From the NCBI RefSeq assembly GCF_003944755.1, contig NZ_RWGU01000039.1, positions 1 through 64,000 of the forward strand: a DNA stretch of 64,000 nt. Reading direction: 5' to 3'. A program made the position numbers and the translations under genes. The notes under the pieces were generated by a model that searched no databases, had not been told where the DNA came from, and saw only the letters and a program-made list of their open reading frames with translations. This document shows, piece by piece, positions 40,434 to 50,105 of this stretch; position 1 is the first letter of the stretch; the number at the start of each line of letters is the position of its first letter. Origin of the DNA: Rhodovulum robiginosum. Its GTDB lineage: Bacteria > Pseudomonadota > Alphaproteobacteria > Rhodobacterales > Rhodobacteraceae.

Positions 40434-42308
40434 ATGAGCAAACCCGCCGACAACCCCGCCGACCCGTTCAAGAAGGCGCTCGCCGAAGCCACGCGGGTGA
40501 TCGCCGACGATCCCGAGATCGGCATCTCCTATTCGGTCGACCCGCCTGGGCTGACCGGCGATGCGATGCGCCTGCCCCAGATCAGCCGCCGGATGAGCCG
40601 CGAAGAAGTGCTGATCGCCCGCGGCACCGCCGATGCCTATGCCCTGCGCCACAAGTATCACGATGGCGCCACCCATAGCCGCTACATGCCATCGGGCCCG
40701 ATGGCGCGCGATCTTTACGAGGCGATGGAAACCGCCCGGTGCGAGGCGATCGGCGCGCGCACCATGCCCGGCACGGCCGGAAATATCGACGCGATGATCG
40801 GCGCCGAGGCCGCCCGCAAGGGCTATGCCCAGGTCACCGAGGCCGCCGATGTGCCGCTTTCTGCCGCCGCCGGCTACATGATCCGGCACATGGCCACCGG
40901 GCGCGACCTGCCCGATGACGCGCAGCACGCGATGGACCTCTGGCGCGGCTTCATCGAGGCCCAGGCCGGGCAGACGCTGGAAGGGCTGGACGATAGCCTC
41001 TCCGACCAGGCCGCCTTCGCCCGCTTCGCCCGGAAGGTGATCGACGATCTGGGTTACGGCGACCAATTGGGCGAAGACCCCGATACCGAGGACGAAGACC
41101 AGGACGACCAATCGGAAGAGACCGAGGAAGAGCCACCCGAATCAGCCGGCGATGACCAGCAGGAGTCGAGCGACGAGGCCGACGCCAGCCCCGAGCAGTC
41201 GCAGGACGACATGCAGGACGCCGCCCAGGCCGAACTCAGCGCCGATGACCTGGCCGATATGGAGATGGGCGAAGAGGCCGAGCTGCCCGAGGGCGAGGCC
41301 CCGCTCGAGCCGCCGCCGCCCGCCCCGCATTCCGAGGCCGACCCCGATTACAAGGTTTTCGAGACCGAGTTCGACGAGGAAATCCTCGCACAGGACCTGG
41401 CCGAACCGGCCGAGCTGGAACGCCTGCGCGCCTATCTCGACCAGCAGCTCGACCCGCTGAAGGGCGCCGTGGGACGGCTGGCCAACAAGCTGCAGCGGCG
41501 GTTGCAGGCCCAGCAGAACCGCAGCTGGGAATTCGACCGCGAGGAAGGCATCCTCGATGCCGGCCGGCTGGCCCGCGTGGTGGCCAACCCCACGACGCCG
41601 CTCAGCTTCAAGGTGGAAAAGGATACCGAGTTCCGCGATACGGTGGTCACGCTGCTGCTGGACAATTCCGGCTCGATGCGGGGCCGGCCGATCTCGATCG
41701 CCGCGATCTGCGCCGATGTGCTGGCCCGCACGCTGGAACGCTGCGATGTGAAGGTCGAGATCCTGGGCTTTACCACCCGCGCCTGGAAGGGCGGCCAGAG
41801 CCGCGAGAAATGGCTGGCCGAGGGCCGCGCCCAAAGCCCCGGCCGGCTGAACGATTTGCGCCATATCGTCTACAAGCCCGCCGACGCGCCCTGGCGCCGG
41901 GCGCGTGAAAACCTCGGGCTGATGATGAAAGAGGGGCTCTTAAAGGAAAACATCGACGGCGAGGCGCTGGAATGGGCGCACCGCCGGATGATGGTCCGCC
42001 CCGAGGCGCGCAAGATCCTGATGGTGATCTCGGACGGCGCGCCGGTCGACGATTCCACCCTGTCGGTGAACGCGGCCAGCTACCTGGAAAAGCACCTGCG
42101 CGACGTGATCGCCATGGTCGAGCGCAAGCGGCTGGTCGAGCTTATCGCCATCGGCATCGGCCACGACGTCACCCGCTATTACCAGCACGCGGTGACGATC
42201 ACCGATGTCGAGCAACTGGCCGGCGCGATGACCGAACAACTGGCCGCCCTGTTCGACAAGGACCCGCGCGCGCGGGCGCGCATGATCGGGATCCGGAAGG
42301 CGAGTTAG
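40434..42308 (+). CDS. cobT: Aerobic cobaltochelatase subunit CobT
   Basis: The integrin-like partner of CobS in the CobNST cobaltochelatase. The 624-residue protein starts at ATG 40434 ([20 protein letters not shown]). It has a long acidic central region (about residues 215-310, rich in Asp, Glu and Gln, with [19 protein letters not shown]) and a C-terminal von Willebrand A domain. That domain shows the MIDAS motif [20 protein letters not shown] (about 405) and [17 protein letters not shown] (about 525). An intact MIDAS indicates an active chelatase subunit. CobN is not in this window. Confidence 0.96.
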   Translation: MSKPADNPADPFKKALAEATRVIADDPEIGISYSVDPPGLTGDAMRLPQISRRMSREEVLIARGTADAYALRHKYHDGATHSRYMPSGPMARDLYEAMETARCEAIGARTMPGTAGNIDAMIGAEAARKGYAQVTEAADVPLSAAAGYMIRHMATGRDLPDDAQHAMDLWRGFIEAQAGQTLEGLDDSLSDQAAFARFARKVIDDLGYGDQLGEDPDTEDEDQDDQSEETEEEPPESAGDDQQESSDEADASPEQSQDDMQDAAQAELSADDLADMEMGEEAELPEGEAPLEPPPPAPHSEADPDYKVFETEFDEEILAQDLAEPAELERLRAYLDQQLDPLKGAVGRLANKLQRRLQAQQNRSWEFDREEGILDAGRLARVVANPTTPLSFKVEKDTEFRDTVVTLLLDNSGSMRGRPISIAAICADVLARTLERCDVKVEILGFTTRAWKGGQSREKWLAEGRAQSPGRLNDLRHIVYKPADAPWRRARENLGLMMKEGLLKENIDGEALEWAHRRMMVRPEARKILMVISDGAPVDDSTLSVNAASYLEKHLRDVIAMVERKRLVELIAIGIGHDVTRYYQHAVTITDVEQLAGAMTEQLAALFDKDPRARARMIGIRKAS

Positions 42309-42421
42309 GGCCGGAGGGCGGCGAAGGGCCGGTTTGCGGGACAAAGCGGGCATTCGGGTTGGTGGCCTGAAGGTCCGCTAACGCGAAGCTTTGGGAGTCA
42401 GGGCGCATGAACGATCGGCTG

Positions 42422-43975
42422 CTAACTGGGGAGCTTCCGGAACAACCTCGGATCGACGGTCGCCGCGGCCAGTACGCCGCCCCAGAGCGCCCCGGGGATG
42501 CCTGGGCTCAGGACATCCTGACCAGCAAGGAAAAGACCCGGGACAGGCGTCCGGGTTTGCAACGCCTCGCTCATCAATCGGCCAGGCGTCGTGTCGATGC
42601 CGTAGAATGCGCCCTTGTGATGCCCCGTGATCGCGCGGGTCGTGAGCGGCGTCGACAGGTTGCGGAACACGACCAGCTTGGCCAACTCGGGGAAATAAGC
42701 CTCGAACTGCGCGAACATCTTGTCCTCAACCCTAGCCTTGAAAGCCTGGTATTCCTCGCCCCGCGCGCACGGCTCCACGTCGGCCCATTTCTCCACCACC
42801 GACCAGTCGACCCAGGCGACGATTTCGCCGGCGTATTTCTGTGACGGGCCGGGGTCATGGCCGGGGTCCTTCAACGAGGCGAAGGAAACGAACATGCCGG
42901 GAGGTGAAGTGTCGGGGACGTCGGTCCATACGACGTCGACTTCACCGCCCGGGTAGATCCAGTGGTTCGACCGCGTCGCCCCGGCGCGCTCGATATCGCC
43001 CTCGAAACCCACGAACAGGCTGAAATGGGCGACAGAGTGTGGCAGGGCACGGATCTCGTCGATCCAGTCCTGGTGTCCACAATCGGCGGGCAGCAAACGG
43101 TTCACCGTCTCGCGCGCGCCGATATCCGAGATGACCGTATTTCCGCGGATGTCCTCCCCTTGCGCTGTCCGCACGCCGACGACCCGGTCGCCCTCCATCA
43201 GAAGCGTCTCGACCTTGCTGTCCGCCCGCGCTTCGCCCCCTGCCTTCGTGATCGTCGGCAGAATGTGTTCGGCAAAGGCCGCGCCGCCGCCCTTGGGATA
43301 CCAGGCGCCGCTTTCCAGGTAGGCTCCGGTAATCAGGGCATGCATCGCGAAGCTTGCCTTGCCCGGTCTGCCGCCATGGTCGAACCATTGCGCGGCAAAT
43401 GCGGCGGCCAGCACGGGGTTTTCGGTGATCTCGTCAATCACCTCCTGCGTCGTTCGCTTGCACCAGCGGTCGATGGCGTGGCTGTGCCACCATTTCAGCG
43501 CGGAACCAATGATCTCGGGCATCGCGCGGGTCATGGTGACCTTCAGAAGCGCCTCCCGGCCTTCCTTCAGCGCGGCGATCCATGCGTCGATGGCCTCCGC
43601 CTCGTCCGGGAACCGGTCCTTTAGATCTCGTGCCTGCGCCTCGTAGGGGCGGGACAAGGCCAGCGGGGCAGCGTCGCCGATATGCAGATTGTCATAAATT
43701 GTGCCCATCGAGGTGAACTCGATCGGCGTGTTCGACAGCCAGTCCAGGATGCGGCGCTCGCGGTCGTCCGGGGCGACGCAGTTGAGGTAATGTATGCCCG
43801 AGTCCCAACTGAACCCTTCGATGGTGAAGCTGTGGGTCAGGCCGCCAAGGGTGTAGTACTGCTCCAACATAAGCACCTTGTGCCCGACCTTCGACAGCGC
43901 GGCGGCAGCGGCCATCCCGCCCATGCCCGAGCCGATGATAATGGCGTCCCAGTCAGTCGTGTCAGCGTCAGCCAT
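42422..43975 (-). CDS. CrtI/RetSat-like NAD(P)/FAD-dependent oxidoreductase
   Basis: A 517-residue flavoprotein of the phytoene desaturase/all-trans-retinol 13,14-reductase superfamily. The dinucleotide motif is DAIIIGSGMGGMAAAAALSK followed by LMLEQYYTLGGLTHSF, the GG doublet of this group. The C-terminal signature is PVPGLFLAGQDVLSPGIPGA. Middle segments (GFSWDSGIHYLNCV, KASFAMHALITGAYLESGAW) resemble RetSat-type enzymes more than CrtI. No carotenoid genes are nearby. The upstream region has an FNR-type palindrome and a -10 box at the spacing expected for a class II activator. The substrate, a polyene or retinoid, is a guess. Confidence 0.8.
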   Translation of the reverse strand: MADADTTDWDAIIIGSGMGGMAAAAALSKVGHKVLMLEQYYTLGGLTHSFTIEGFSWDSGIHYLNCVAPDDRERRILDWLSNTPIEFTSMGTIYDNLHIGDAAPLALSRPYEAQARDLKDRFPDEAEAIDAWIAALKEGREALLKVTMTRAMPEIIGSALKWWHSHAIDRWCKRTTQEVIDEITENPVLAAAFAAQWFDHGGRPGKASFAMHALITGAYLESGAWYPKGGGAAFAEHILPTITKAGGEARADSKVETLLMEGDRVVGVRTAQGEDIRGNTVISDIGARETVNRLLPADCGHQDWIDEIRALPHSVAHFSLFVGFEGDIERAGATRSNHWIYPGGEVDVVWTDVPDTSPPGMFVSFASLKDPGHDPGPSQKYAGEIVAWVDWSVVEKWADVEPCARGEEYQAFKARVEDKMFAQFEAYFPELAKLVVFRNLSTPLTTRAITGHHKGAFYGIDTTPGRLMSEALQTRTPVPGLFLAGQDVLSPGIPGALWGGVLAAATVDPRLFRKLPS

Positions 43976-44027
43976 ATCCAGTCCCCGCTGCGGCTAATGA
44001 TCGAAGAGATCTTGTATGCCTGCTTGC

Positions 44028-44068
44028 TGATAACACCTGGCCAGGGAAGGCACCTTGATCACGGTCAA
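44028..44068 (-). promoter_or_regulatory. Candidate FNR/CRP-type class II promoter of the RetSat-like gene
   Basis: On the minus strand TTGACCGTGATCAA (44068-44055) matches the FNR consensus TTGAT-N4-ATCAA at nine of ten positions. A -10-like TTATCA (44033-44028) follows, with 31 bp between the two centres, exactly the distance for an activator bound at -41.5. The predicted start point near 44021 leaves a leader of about 46 bases, with GGGGA before the ATG at 43975. Confidence 0.55.
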
Positions 44069-44182
44069 TCGAACAAGGGCACCGGACGTTCAAGCTTGCT
44101 GCAGCATCAGGTAAAAAGGGCTCCAAGCTGCCGTTCTCGACGGCTCCTGCGATCAGCGCGCCCAGTCCAATGCGAACCGGAC

Positions 44183-44210
44183 TTGCCGCGGGCGCAAGGG
44201 CTGGTACGGT
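44183..44210 (+). promoter_or_regulatory. Candidate promoter of the aminopeptidase gene
   Basis: TTGCCG at 44183-44188 and TACGGT at 44205-44210 are 16 bp apart, about 45 bp before the ATG at 44256. Moderate match to the sigma-70 consensus; no operator recognised except an imperfect GGTACGG-TTAT-CCGAACC symmetry that overlaps the -10. Confidence 0.4.
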
Positions 44211-44255
44211 TATCCGAACCGCCCCCCACGGGGCGCCTTTCTGCACAAGGTCCAC

Positions 44256-46079
44256 ATGTTTCAAAGCTTCGACAGCGCCACCTCTCCGCAAGACGGCCCG
44301 CCGCGGCTGGCCGCGCTGCGCGCGGAGCTGGCCAAGGCGGGGCTGGCGGGGTTTCTGGTGCCGCGTGCGGATGCGCACCAGGGCGAGTACGTCGCGCCCC
44401 GTGACGAGCGGCTGGCCTGGCTGACGGGCTTTACCGGCTCGGCGGGCTTCGCCGCGATCCTCGCCGACACCGCGGGGGTGTTCGTCGACGGGCGCTACCG
44501 GGTGCAGGTCAAGGCGCAGGTCGACACCGCCCATTTCACCCCGGTGAACTGGCCCGAGACGAAGCTCGCCGACTGGCTGTGCGAGGCGCTGCCGCGGGGC
44601 GGCACGGTCGGGTTCGATCCGTGGCTGCACACGCCGGAAGAGATTGCCAAGCTGGAGACGGCGCTGGCGGGCAGCCAGATATCGTTGCGCGAAACCGAAA
44701 ACCTTGTCGACCGGATATGGGGCGACCAGCCCGCGCCGCCGCTGGGGGCCATCTCCCCCTACCCCGCCGAGCTGGCGGGTGCCCCCCATGCCGAGAAACG
44801 CGCGCGCCTCGCCGAGACGCTGCGAAAGGCGGGCCACCGGGCCGCGGTCCTGACGCTGCCCGACTCGATCGCCTGGCTGCTGAACATTCGCGGCAGCGAC
44901 ATCGCGCGGGTGCCGGTGCCCCACGGCTTTGCCGTGCTGCACGATGACGGGCATGTCACGCTTTACACCGACCCGGCCAAGGCCGACGACGCACTTGTTG
45001 CGCATCTGGGGCCCGAGGTCACGCTGCGCCCCGACAGCGCCTTTGCCCCGGGCCTGCGCAGCCTGGTCGGCCCGGTGCGGCTGGACCGCGGCAGCGCGCC
45101 GGTCCGCGTGGAACGCGAGCTGGACGAGGCCGGCATAGCGGTCGCCGCGGCCCAGGACCCCTGCATTCTGCCCAAGGCGTGCAAGACACCGGCCGAGCTG
45201 AAGGGCGCGCGCGCGGCGCATCTGCGCGACGGCGCGGCGATGGTCGAGTTTCTCGCCTGGCTCGATGGCGAGGCCGCGCGGCTGGACGGCGCGCCCGCCC
45301 GCACCCTGACCGAGATCGACGTGGTCAAGGCGCTGGAGGGCTTTCGCACCGCCACCGGAAAGCTGCGCGATATCAGTTTTGACACCATCGCGGGCGCCGG
45401 CCCCAACGGGGCCATCGTGCATTACCGGGTGACCGAGGCCAGCAACCGGCCCGTGCGCCCGGGCGAGGTTCTGCTTGTCGATTCCGGCGGTCAGTATCTC
45501 GACGGCACCACCGACATCACCCGCACCATCGCCATCGGTTCCGCCCCGGATGCGGCCCGGGCGCCCTTTACTCGCGTGCTCAAGGGCATGATCGCCATAT
45601 CTCGGGCGCGCTTTCCCAAGGGGCTGGCCGGGCGCGACCTCGATGCCCTGGCGCGCTATCCTCTCTGGCTGGCCGGGCAGGACTACGACCATGGCACCGG
45701 CCACGGCGTGGGCAGCTACCTGTCGGTGCACGAGGGGCCGCAGCGGCTGTCGCGGCGCTCGGACGTTCCGCTTGAGGCCGGGATGATCCTGTCGAATGAA
45801 CCGGGCTATTACCGCGAAGGCGCCTTCGGCATCCGCATCGAAAACCTGATTGCCGTCGCGCCCGCGCCCGACCTGGCCGGCGCCGACCAGCGCGAAATGC
45901 TGGGTTTCGAGACGCTGACGCTGGCCCCCATCGACCGCCGCCTGATCGACGCGAGCCTGCTGGACGGCGACGAGCGCGCCTGGCTGAACGCCTATCACCG
46001 CGAGGTCCGCGACCGCATCGCGCCGCTGGTGGGCCCCGCCCAACGCGACTGGCTGGCCGCCGCCACCGCCGCGATCTGA
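44256..46079 (+). CDS. pepP: Xaa-Pro aminopeptidase (aminopeptidase P family)
   Basis: Removes N-terminal residues that precede proline, using two metal ions. The 607-residue protein is the long, three-domain form. Two creatinase-type N-terminal domains (GLAGFLVPRADAHQGEYVAP; RAAVLTLPDSIAWLLNIRGS) precede the pita-bread catalytic domain from about residue 320. Metal ligands are seen in VLLVDSGGQYLDGTTDITRT (two Asp), GTGHGVGSYLSVHEGP (His), ILSNEPGYYREG (Glu) and GIRIENLI (Glu). The protein is cytoplasmic, without a signal peptide. It is full length. Confidence 0.94.
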   Translation: MFQSFDSATSPQDGPPRLAALRAELAKAGLAGFLVPRADAHQGEYVAPRDERLAWLTGFTGSAGFAAILADTAGVFVDGRYRVQVKAQVDTAHFTPVNWPETKLADWLCEALPRGGTVGFDPWLHTPEEIAKLETALAGSQISLRETENLVDRIWGDQPAPPLGAISPYPAELAGAPHAEKRARLAETLRKAGHRAAVLTLPDSIAWLLNIRGSDIARVPVPHGFAVLHDDGHVTLYTDPAKADDALVAHLGPEVTLRPDSAFAPGLRSLVGPVRLDRGSAPVRVERELDEAGIAVAAAQDPCILPKACKTPAELKGARAAHLRDGAAMVEFLAWLDGEAARLDGAPARTLTEIDVVKALEGFRTATGKLRDISFDTIAGAGPNGAIVHYRVTEASNRPVRPGEVLLVDSGGQYLDGTTDITRTIAIGSAPDAARAPFTRVLKGMIAISRARFPKGLAGRDLDALARYPLWLAGQDYDHGTGHGVGSYLSVHEGPQRLSRRSDVPLEAGMILSNEPGYYREGAFGIRIENLIAVAPAPDLAGADQREMLGFETLTLAPIDRRLIDASLLDGDERAWLNAYHREVRDRIAPLVGPAQRDWLAAATAAI

Positions 46080-46150
46080 CGCCGGGAACTGGACAGCGGC
46101 CGCGGGTTCGTGCCAGACAGCGCCCAAGACGACGAGCAGAAGAGGTTCGC

Positions 46151-46492
46151 ATGGCCGACCACATCTCGATTCACAAGGCCGACGGCGCCTGGGTGGTCCG
46201 CGCCGGCGGCGCCGTGATCGCCGAAAGCCGCGGCGCGCTGGAGCTGACCGAGGGCGACCATCCGCCCGTCATCTACTTCCCGCGAGAGGATGTGGCGATG
46301 GCCTTCCTCGACCCGACAGAGACGCGCACGACCAACCCCTACAAGGGCGAGGCCTGCTATTTCACCATAAATACGGGCCATGGCGACATCGCCGACGCGG
46401 CGTGGAGCTACGAGGACCCGATGGAGGGGGTGGAGCGCATCGCCGGCTACATCGCCTTTTATCCCGACAAGGCCACGGTCGAGCAGCTATAG
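46151..46492 (+). CDS. DUF427 family protein
   Basis: A 113-residue single-domain protein of the DUF427 fold. The markers are the N-terminal VRAGGAVIAESRGALELTEG, PVIYFPREDVAMAFLDPTET, the TNPYKGEACYFTI motif, and the C-terminal WSYEDPMEGVERIAGYIAFY with PDKATVE. This combination of YxPxxDV and NPYKGxxxY is the family signature. No biochemical function is established. It lies 71 bp after pepP on the same strand with GAAGAGG before the ATG, so co-transcription is possible. Confidence 0.9.
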   Translation: MADHISIHKADGAWVVRAGGAVIAESRGALELTEGDHPPVIYFPREDVAMAFLDPTETRTTNPYKGEACYFTINTGHGDIADAAWSYEDPMEGVERIAGYIAFYPDKATVEQL

Positions 46493-46509
46493 CCCCCGCG
46501 CCGCGCGGC

Positions 46510-48210
46510 TCAGGAATGCTCCTCCGCGGCGGTCTCGGCCAGCGCCCTTGTGTAGGCGCGCAGCGCGTCCAGGTGAAACAGGGCACCCAGCAGCCGGGGC
46601 TCGCCGCCCTCCTTCGCCGGCGCGACCACAGGGATAAAGCTGTGGCCCCATTTCTCGAACTGCGGCAGCGCCTCGTCGAGGGTCGCCTCGGGGGCCAGCA
46701 TCACCCCTTGCGAGATCAACTCGGCGCAGGCCTCTTCGGAGGCGGCGCTGGGGCTGTCCTTGCCGCGCATGAGCAGCGCGGCGGAGTGAACTGACAAGAG
46801 GTAGGATTGCGGGCCGGCCGCCAGCGGCTTGCCGCGCCGTTCGAGCTGAGTGAGGAAGAACGACCGATCGACCAGCCGGCTGGCCAGTGCCGTCGACATC
46901 GACACTGCCACCAGCACCGCCAGCCCGGTCTGCCAGTCGCCGGTCAGCTCGAACACGATCAGCGTGGTCGAGATCGGCGCGCCCAGCACCGCCGCGGCCA
47001 CCGCCCCCATGCCCGCCAGCGCATAAAGCGTCTCGGACCCCGAGAAATCGGGAACGATGGCCGTTGCCACGATGCCGAAAGACAGCCCCGTCAGCGCCCC
47101 GATCATCAGCGACGGCGAAAACACCCCCCCGCCCATGCGGCCTGCCATTGTCAGCGCCACTGCCACTGCCTTGAGGATGGCAAAGATCACCGCGTCGCGC
47201 AGGTAGATAACGCCGGTCAGCGCCTCGAAGGTGATCTCGTAGCCCACCCCGATGATATGCGGATACCAGATCGCCAGCCCGCCCAGCGCCAGCCCCGAGA
47301 CGGCGGGCCGCAGCCAGCGCGGCATTCGGGTCGTCCGCTGCAGCCAGTTTCCCATGTCCTCGGCCAGGAAGATCCCCCGCATCAGGATCACCGCCACCAG
47401 CCCAGAGACGAGCCCCAGCAACAGATAGGCCGGCAGTTCGACATAAAAGGCCAGCGTGTCCCCGGCGCCGAGGCTGAACTCGGTCACGTTGCCGAATTCC
47501 AGCCGGCTGACGACCGTCCCGGCGACCGAGGCGATGGCGATGGGCGCAAAGGCATGCACCGCGAAATGCCTCAGCACCACCTCGAGCGCGAAAAGCGTTC
47601 CCGCGATGGGCGCGTTGAACGAGGCCGAGACCGCGGCGGCCACTGCGCAGCCCAACAGGTCGCGCCCGGTGATTCCGTCTGCGCGCAGCCGCTCTGCCAC
47701 CCAGCTCGATATCATCGCGGCCATGTGCACCACCGGCCCCTCGCGGCCCGTCGAGCCGCCCGAGGACAGCGTGATCAGCGAGGCCGCTGCCGAGGCCAGC
47801 CCGGCCCGCTGCTCGACCCGCCCGTCCTGCAGCGCCGCCCCGTCGATCACGTCGGCGACCGAACGCGCCCGCCCGTCATCGGTGAACCGGTCCAGGATCA
47901 GCCCCACCAGAAGGCCCCCCGCGACGGGGATCAACAGCACCCAGTACCAGGCCAGCGGGTCGACATAGGTCAGCAAAAGCCCCGGGTTCTCGACCCCGTA
48001 GAGCATGGATTGCAGGGCCGCGATCGCGTGGCGGAAGCCCAGCGCGGCAAATCCCGCGGCGATGCCGATGATCAATGCGATGAACCAGAACTGGATCTGC
48101 GACGGCCCCCGGTGGCGCACCGTCCGCCAACCGGACCGGACCTTGCCCAGCTGCCGCGCCGTCTTGACCGAGACCAGGCGCCACAGTCGCCGCCGGGTCA
48201 GGTGCCCCAT
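46510..48210 (-). CDS. ClC-family chloride channel/antiporter with CBS-like C-terminus
   Basis: A 566-residue membrane protein with the ClC fold (about 18 helical segments, residues 40-425). The GREGP motif is intact in GGSTGREGPVVHMAA, giving the external gating Glu, and the later GxFxP motif is GGGVFSPSLMIGALTG. The first anion-coordinating motif, usually GSGIP, reads GRARSVADVIDG, so the usual Ser is missing. The C-terminal ~110 residues (ISQGVMLAPEATLDEALPQF, then HSFIPVVAPAKEG) resemble one CBS unit. It converges with DUF427 and is divergent from the flavoenzyme gene. Confidence 0.9.
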   Translation of the reverse strand: MGHLTRRRLWRLVSVKTARQLGKVRSGWRTVRHRGPSQIQFWFIALIIGIAAGFAALGFRHAIAALQSMLYGVENPGLLLTYVDPLAWYWVLLIPVAGGLLVGLILDRFTDDGRARSVADVIDGAALQDGRVEQRAGLASAAASLITLSSGGSTGREGPVVHMAAMISSWVAERLRADGITGRDLLGCAVAAAVSASFNAPIAGTLFALEVVLRHFAVHAFAPIAIASVAGTVVSRLEFGNVTEFSLGAGDTLAFYVELPAYLLLGLVSGLVAVILMRGIFLAEDMGNWLQRTTRMPRWLRPAVSGLALGGLAIWYPHIIGVGYEITFEALTGVIYLRDAVIFAILKAVAVALTMAGRMGGGVFSPSLMIGALTGLSFGIVATAIVPDFSGSETLYALAGMGAVAAAVLGAPISTTLIVFELTGDWQTGLAVLVAVSMSTALASRLVDRSFFLTQLERRGKPLAAGPQSYLLSVHSAALLMRGKDSPSAASEEACAELISQGVMLAPEATLDEALPQFEKWGHSFIPVVAPAKEGGEPRLLGALFHLDALRAYTRALAETAAEEHS

Positions 48211-48297
48211 GGCGTCGCGTCCTCCGTGTTGTGCTTTTCCCCGCCGGCGGTCTGGCCTAGTCTGCCGGGCGCCGCCCGCCCGACAAGGAGGCTTTGA

Positions 48298-49671
48298 ATG
48301 TCCATTCCCGATGCCCTGTCCGAGCTTGGCACCATGCTAGGAGATCGGCTGAGCCGCTCCAAGTCCGATCTCGACACGCACGGCCGCAACGAGGCCCATT
48401 TCCCCGCCATGCCGCCCGATGCGGTGGCCTATCCCGACACCACCGAAGAGGTGTCACAGATCGTGCGCACCTGCGCCACCCATGGCTGCCCGGTGGTGGG
48501 CTGGGGCGCGGGCACGTCGCTGGAGGGGCACGCGCTGGCCCTGCGCGGCGGGCTGACGGTGGATTTCAGCCGGATGGACAGGGTCTTGGCCGTCCATCAC
48601 GAGGACATGGACGCGGTGGTCCAGCCCGGCCTGACCCGCGAGGCGCTGAACCGTGAGCTGCGGGCGACGGGCCTGTTCTTTCCCGTCGATCCGGGCGCCA
48701 ATGCCTCGCTCGGCGGCATGGCCGCGACCCGTGCCAGCGGCACCACCGCGGTGCGCTACGGCACGATGCGCGACAACGTGCTGGGGCTGGAGGTGGTGCT
48801 GGCCGACGGGCGGGTGATCCGCACCGGCACGCGGGCGCGGAAATCCTCGGCCGGCTACGACCTGACCGCGCTTTTCGTAGGCGCCGAGGGCACGCTGGGG
48901 CTGATTACCGAGTTGACGCTGAAACTGCGCGGCCAGCCCGAGGCGATCTCGGCGGGGGTTTGCGCCTTCGACGCGATCGGCCCGGCGGTGGAAACCGTGA
49001 TTGCGACGATCCAGATGGGCATCCCGATGGCGCGGATCGAATTCGTCGATGCCGCCACCGCCGCTGCCTTCAACGCCTATGCCGGCGCCGAGATGCCCGA
49101 ATGCCCGCACCTGATGGTCGAGTTCCACGGCTCGCCCGCCGGCGTGGCCGAACAGGCCGAAACGTTCGGCGCGCTGGTCGAAGAGATGGGCGGCAAGGGC
49201 TTCGAATGGTCGACGCGCGCCGAAGAGCGCACCGCGCTCTGGACCATGCGGCACAACGCCTATTACGCCTGCCTCGCCGCGCGCCCCGGCGCCTTGGGTC
49301 TTGTCACCGACATGTGCGTGCCGATCTCGCGGCTGGCCGAGGCGGTCGAGGAGACCCGCGCCGACATCGCGCGCGCCTCGATCCCGGGGCCGATCCTGGG
49401 CCATGTGGGCGACGGCAATTTCCACGCGATCCTGCTGGTCGAGCCCGGCAATGCCGCCGAACTGGACGAGGCCAAGGCACTGGCCCACCGGATGGTGGAG
49501 CGCGCGCTGCGGCTGGGTGGCACGGTGACCGGCGAGCACGGGGTCGGCATGGGCAAGCTGGGCTACATGGAAGCCGAGCACGGCGCCGGCTGGGACGTGA
49601 TGGGCGAGGTCAAGCGCGCGCTGGACCCGGCGGGTCTGATGAACCCGGGCAAGATGGTGCGCGGCAACTGA
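48298..49671 (+). CDS. FAD-linked D-lactate dehydrogenase/glycolate oxidase-like protein
   Basis: A 457-residue VAO/PCMH-type flavoenzyme. The FAD-binding domain contains CPVVGWGAGTSLEGHALALR (about residue 65) and the pyrophosphate-binding VDPGANASLGGMAATRASGT (about 125). The C-terminal FAD-oxidase_C domain has GPILGHVGDGNFHAILLVEP, with the catalytic/metal His residues, and GGTVTGEHGVGMGKLGYMEA. This set marks the GlcD/Dld group that oxidises D-2-hydroxy acids and passes electrons to quinone or cytochrome c. No glcE/glcF lies nearby, so a single-subunit D-lactate dehydrogenase (cytochrome) is the better guess. Confidence 0.9.
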   Translation: MSIPDALSELGTMLGDRLSRSKSDLDTHGRNEAHFPAMPPDAVAYPDTTEEVSQIVRTCATHGCPVVGWGAGTSLEGHALALRGGLTVDFSRMDRVLAVHHEDMDAVVQPGLTREALNRELRATGLFFPVDPGANASLGGMAATRASGTTAVRYGTMRDNVLGLEVVLADGRVIRTGTRARKSSAGYDLTALFVGAEGTLGLITELTLKLRGQPEAISAGVCAFDAIGPAVETVIATIQMGIPMARIEFVDAATAAAFNAYAGAEMPECPHLMVEFHGSPAGVAEQAETFGALVEEMGGKGFEWSTRAEERTALWTMRHNAYYACLAARPGALGLVTDMCVPISRLAEAVEETRADIARASIPGPILGHVGDGNFHAILLVEPGNAAELDEAKALAHRMVERALRLGGTVTGEHGVGMGKLGYMEAEHGAGWDVMGEVKRALDPAGLMNPGKMVRGN

Positions 49672-49717
49672 GGCCACCGCAGGCAAGCGTTTTGCTGAAA
49701 GGTCGTGCGGCCAGCGG

Positions 49718-50101
49718 TCAGCGGCGCGCCCAGGGGATCAGCCCAAAGGCAACCTGCCCGGCCAGACCCGCCGCCCCCGGCAGGGTCGCCCAGTGGCCGA
49801 AATGGCCGGCGATATCGCGGCCCAGGGCAAAGACCGACACCCCGACCTCCGCCGCCATCAGCAGACCGAACGCCGCCCCGCCCATGGCAAGCCGCGCCGC
49901 CCCCGCTGGCACCGCGAACCGCCCGATGAGCGCCCCGGCGGCAAGCCAGCTCAGCCCCAGCATGACCGGCAGTTCCAGCGCCACCGCCACCGCTTCCCCC
50001 ATCCGCGGCAACAGCACCAGAACGCGCAGCGTGCCCAGGGCAAAGCCTGCGGCGAAGATCAGCGCGAAATAGGCCAGCCCCGCCTTCAGCGCCCGCCCCA
50101 T
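49718..50101 (-). CDS. Four-helix membrane protein downstream of recN
   Basis: A 127-residue hydrophobic protein with about four helices: AGLAYFALIFAAGFALGTLR, LELPVMLGLSWLAAGALIG, GGAAFGLLMAAEVGVSVFAL and a short C-terminal segment ending in GLIPWARR. It starts at ATG 50101, four bases past the recN stop, with GATAGGGG ahead of it, so it is the last gene of the bamD-recN unit. I do not recognise a characterised family. Confidence 0.72.
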   Translation of the reverse strand: MGRALKAGLAYFALIFAAGFALGTLRVLVLLPRMGEAVAVALELPVMLGLSWLAAGALIGRFAVPAGAARLAMGGAAFGLLMAAEVGVSVFALGRDIAGHFGHWATLPGAAGLAGQVAFGLIPWARR

Positions 50102-50105
50102 GCCC

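Noticed and set aside
46807-48297. A 496-codon plus-strand frame opposite the ClC gene.
   Set aside because: Its composition (Arg/Gln/His/Pro runs) is that of antisense GC-rich DNA, while the minus strand shows all ClC motifs.
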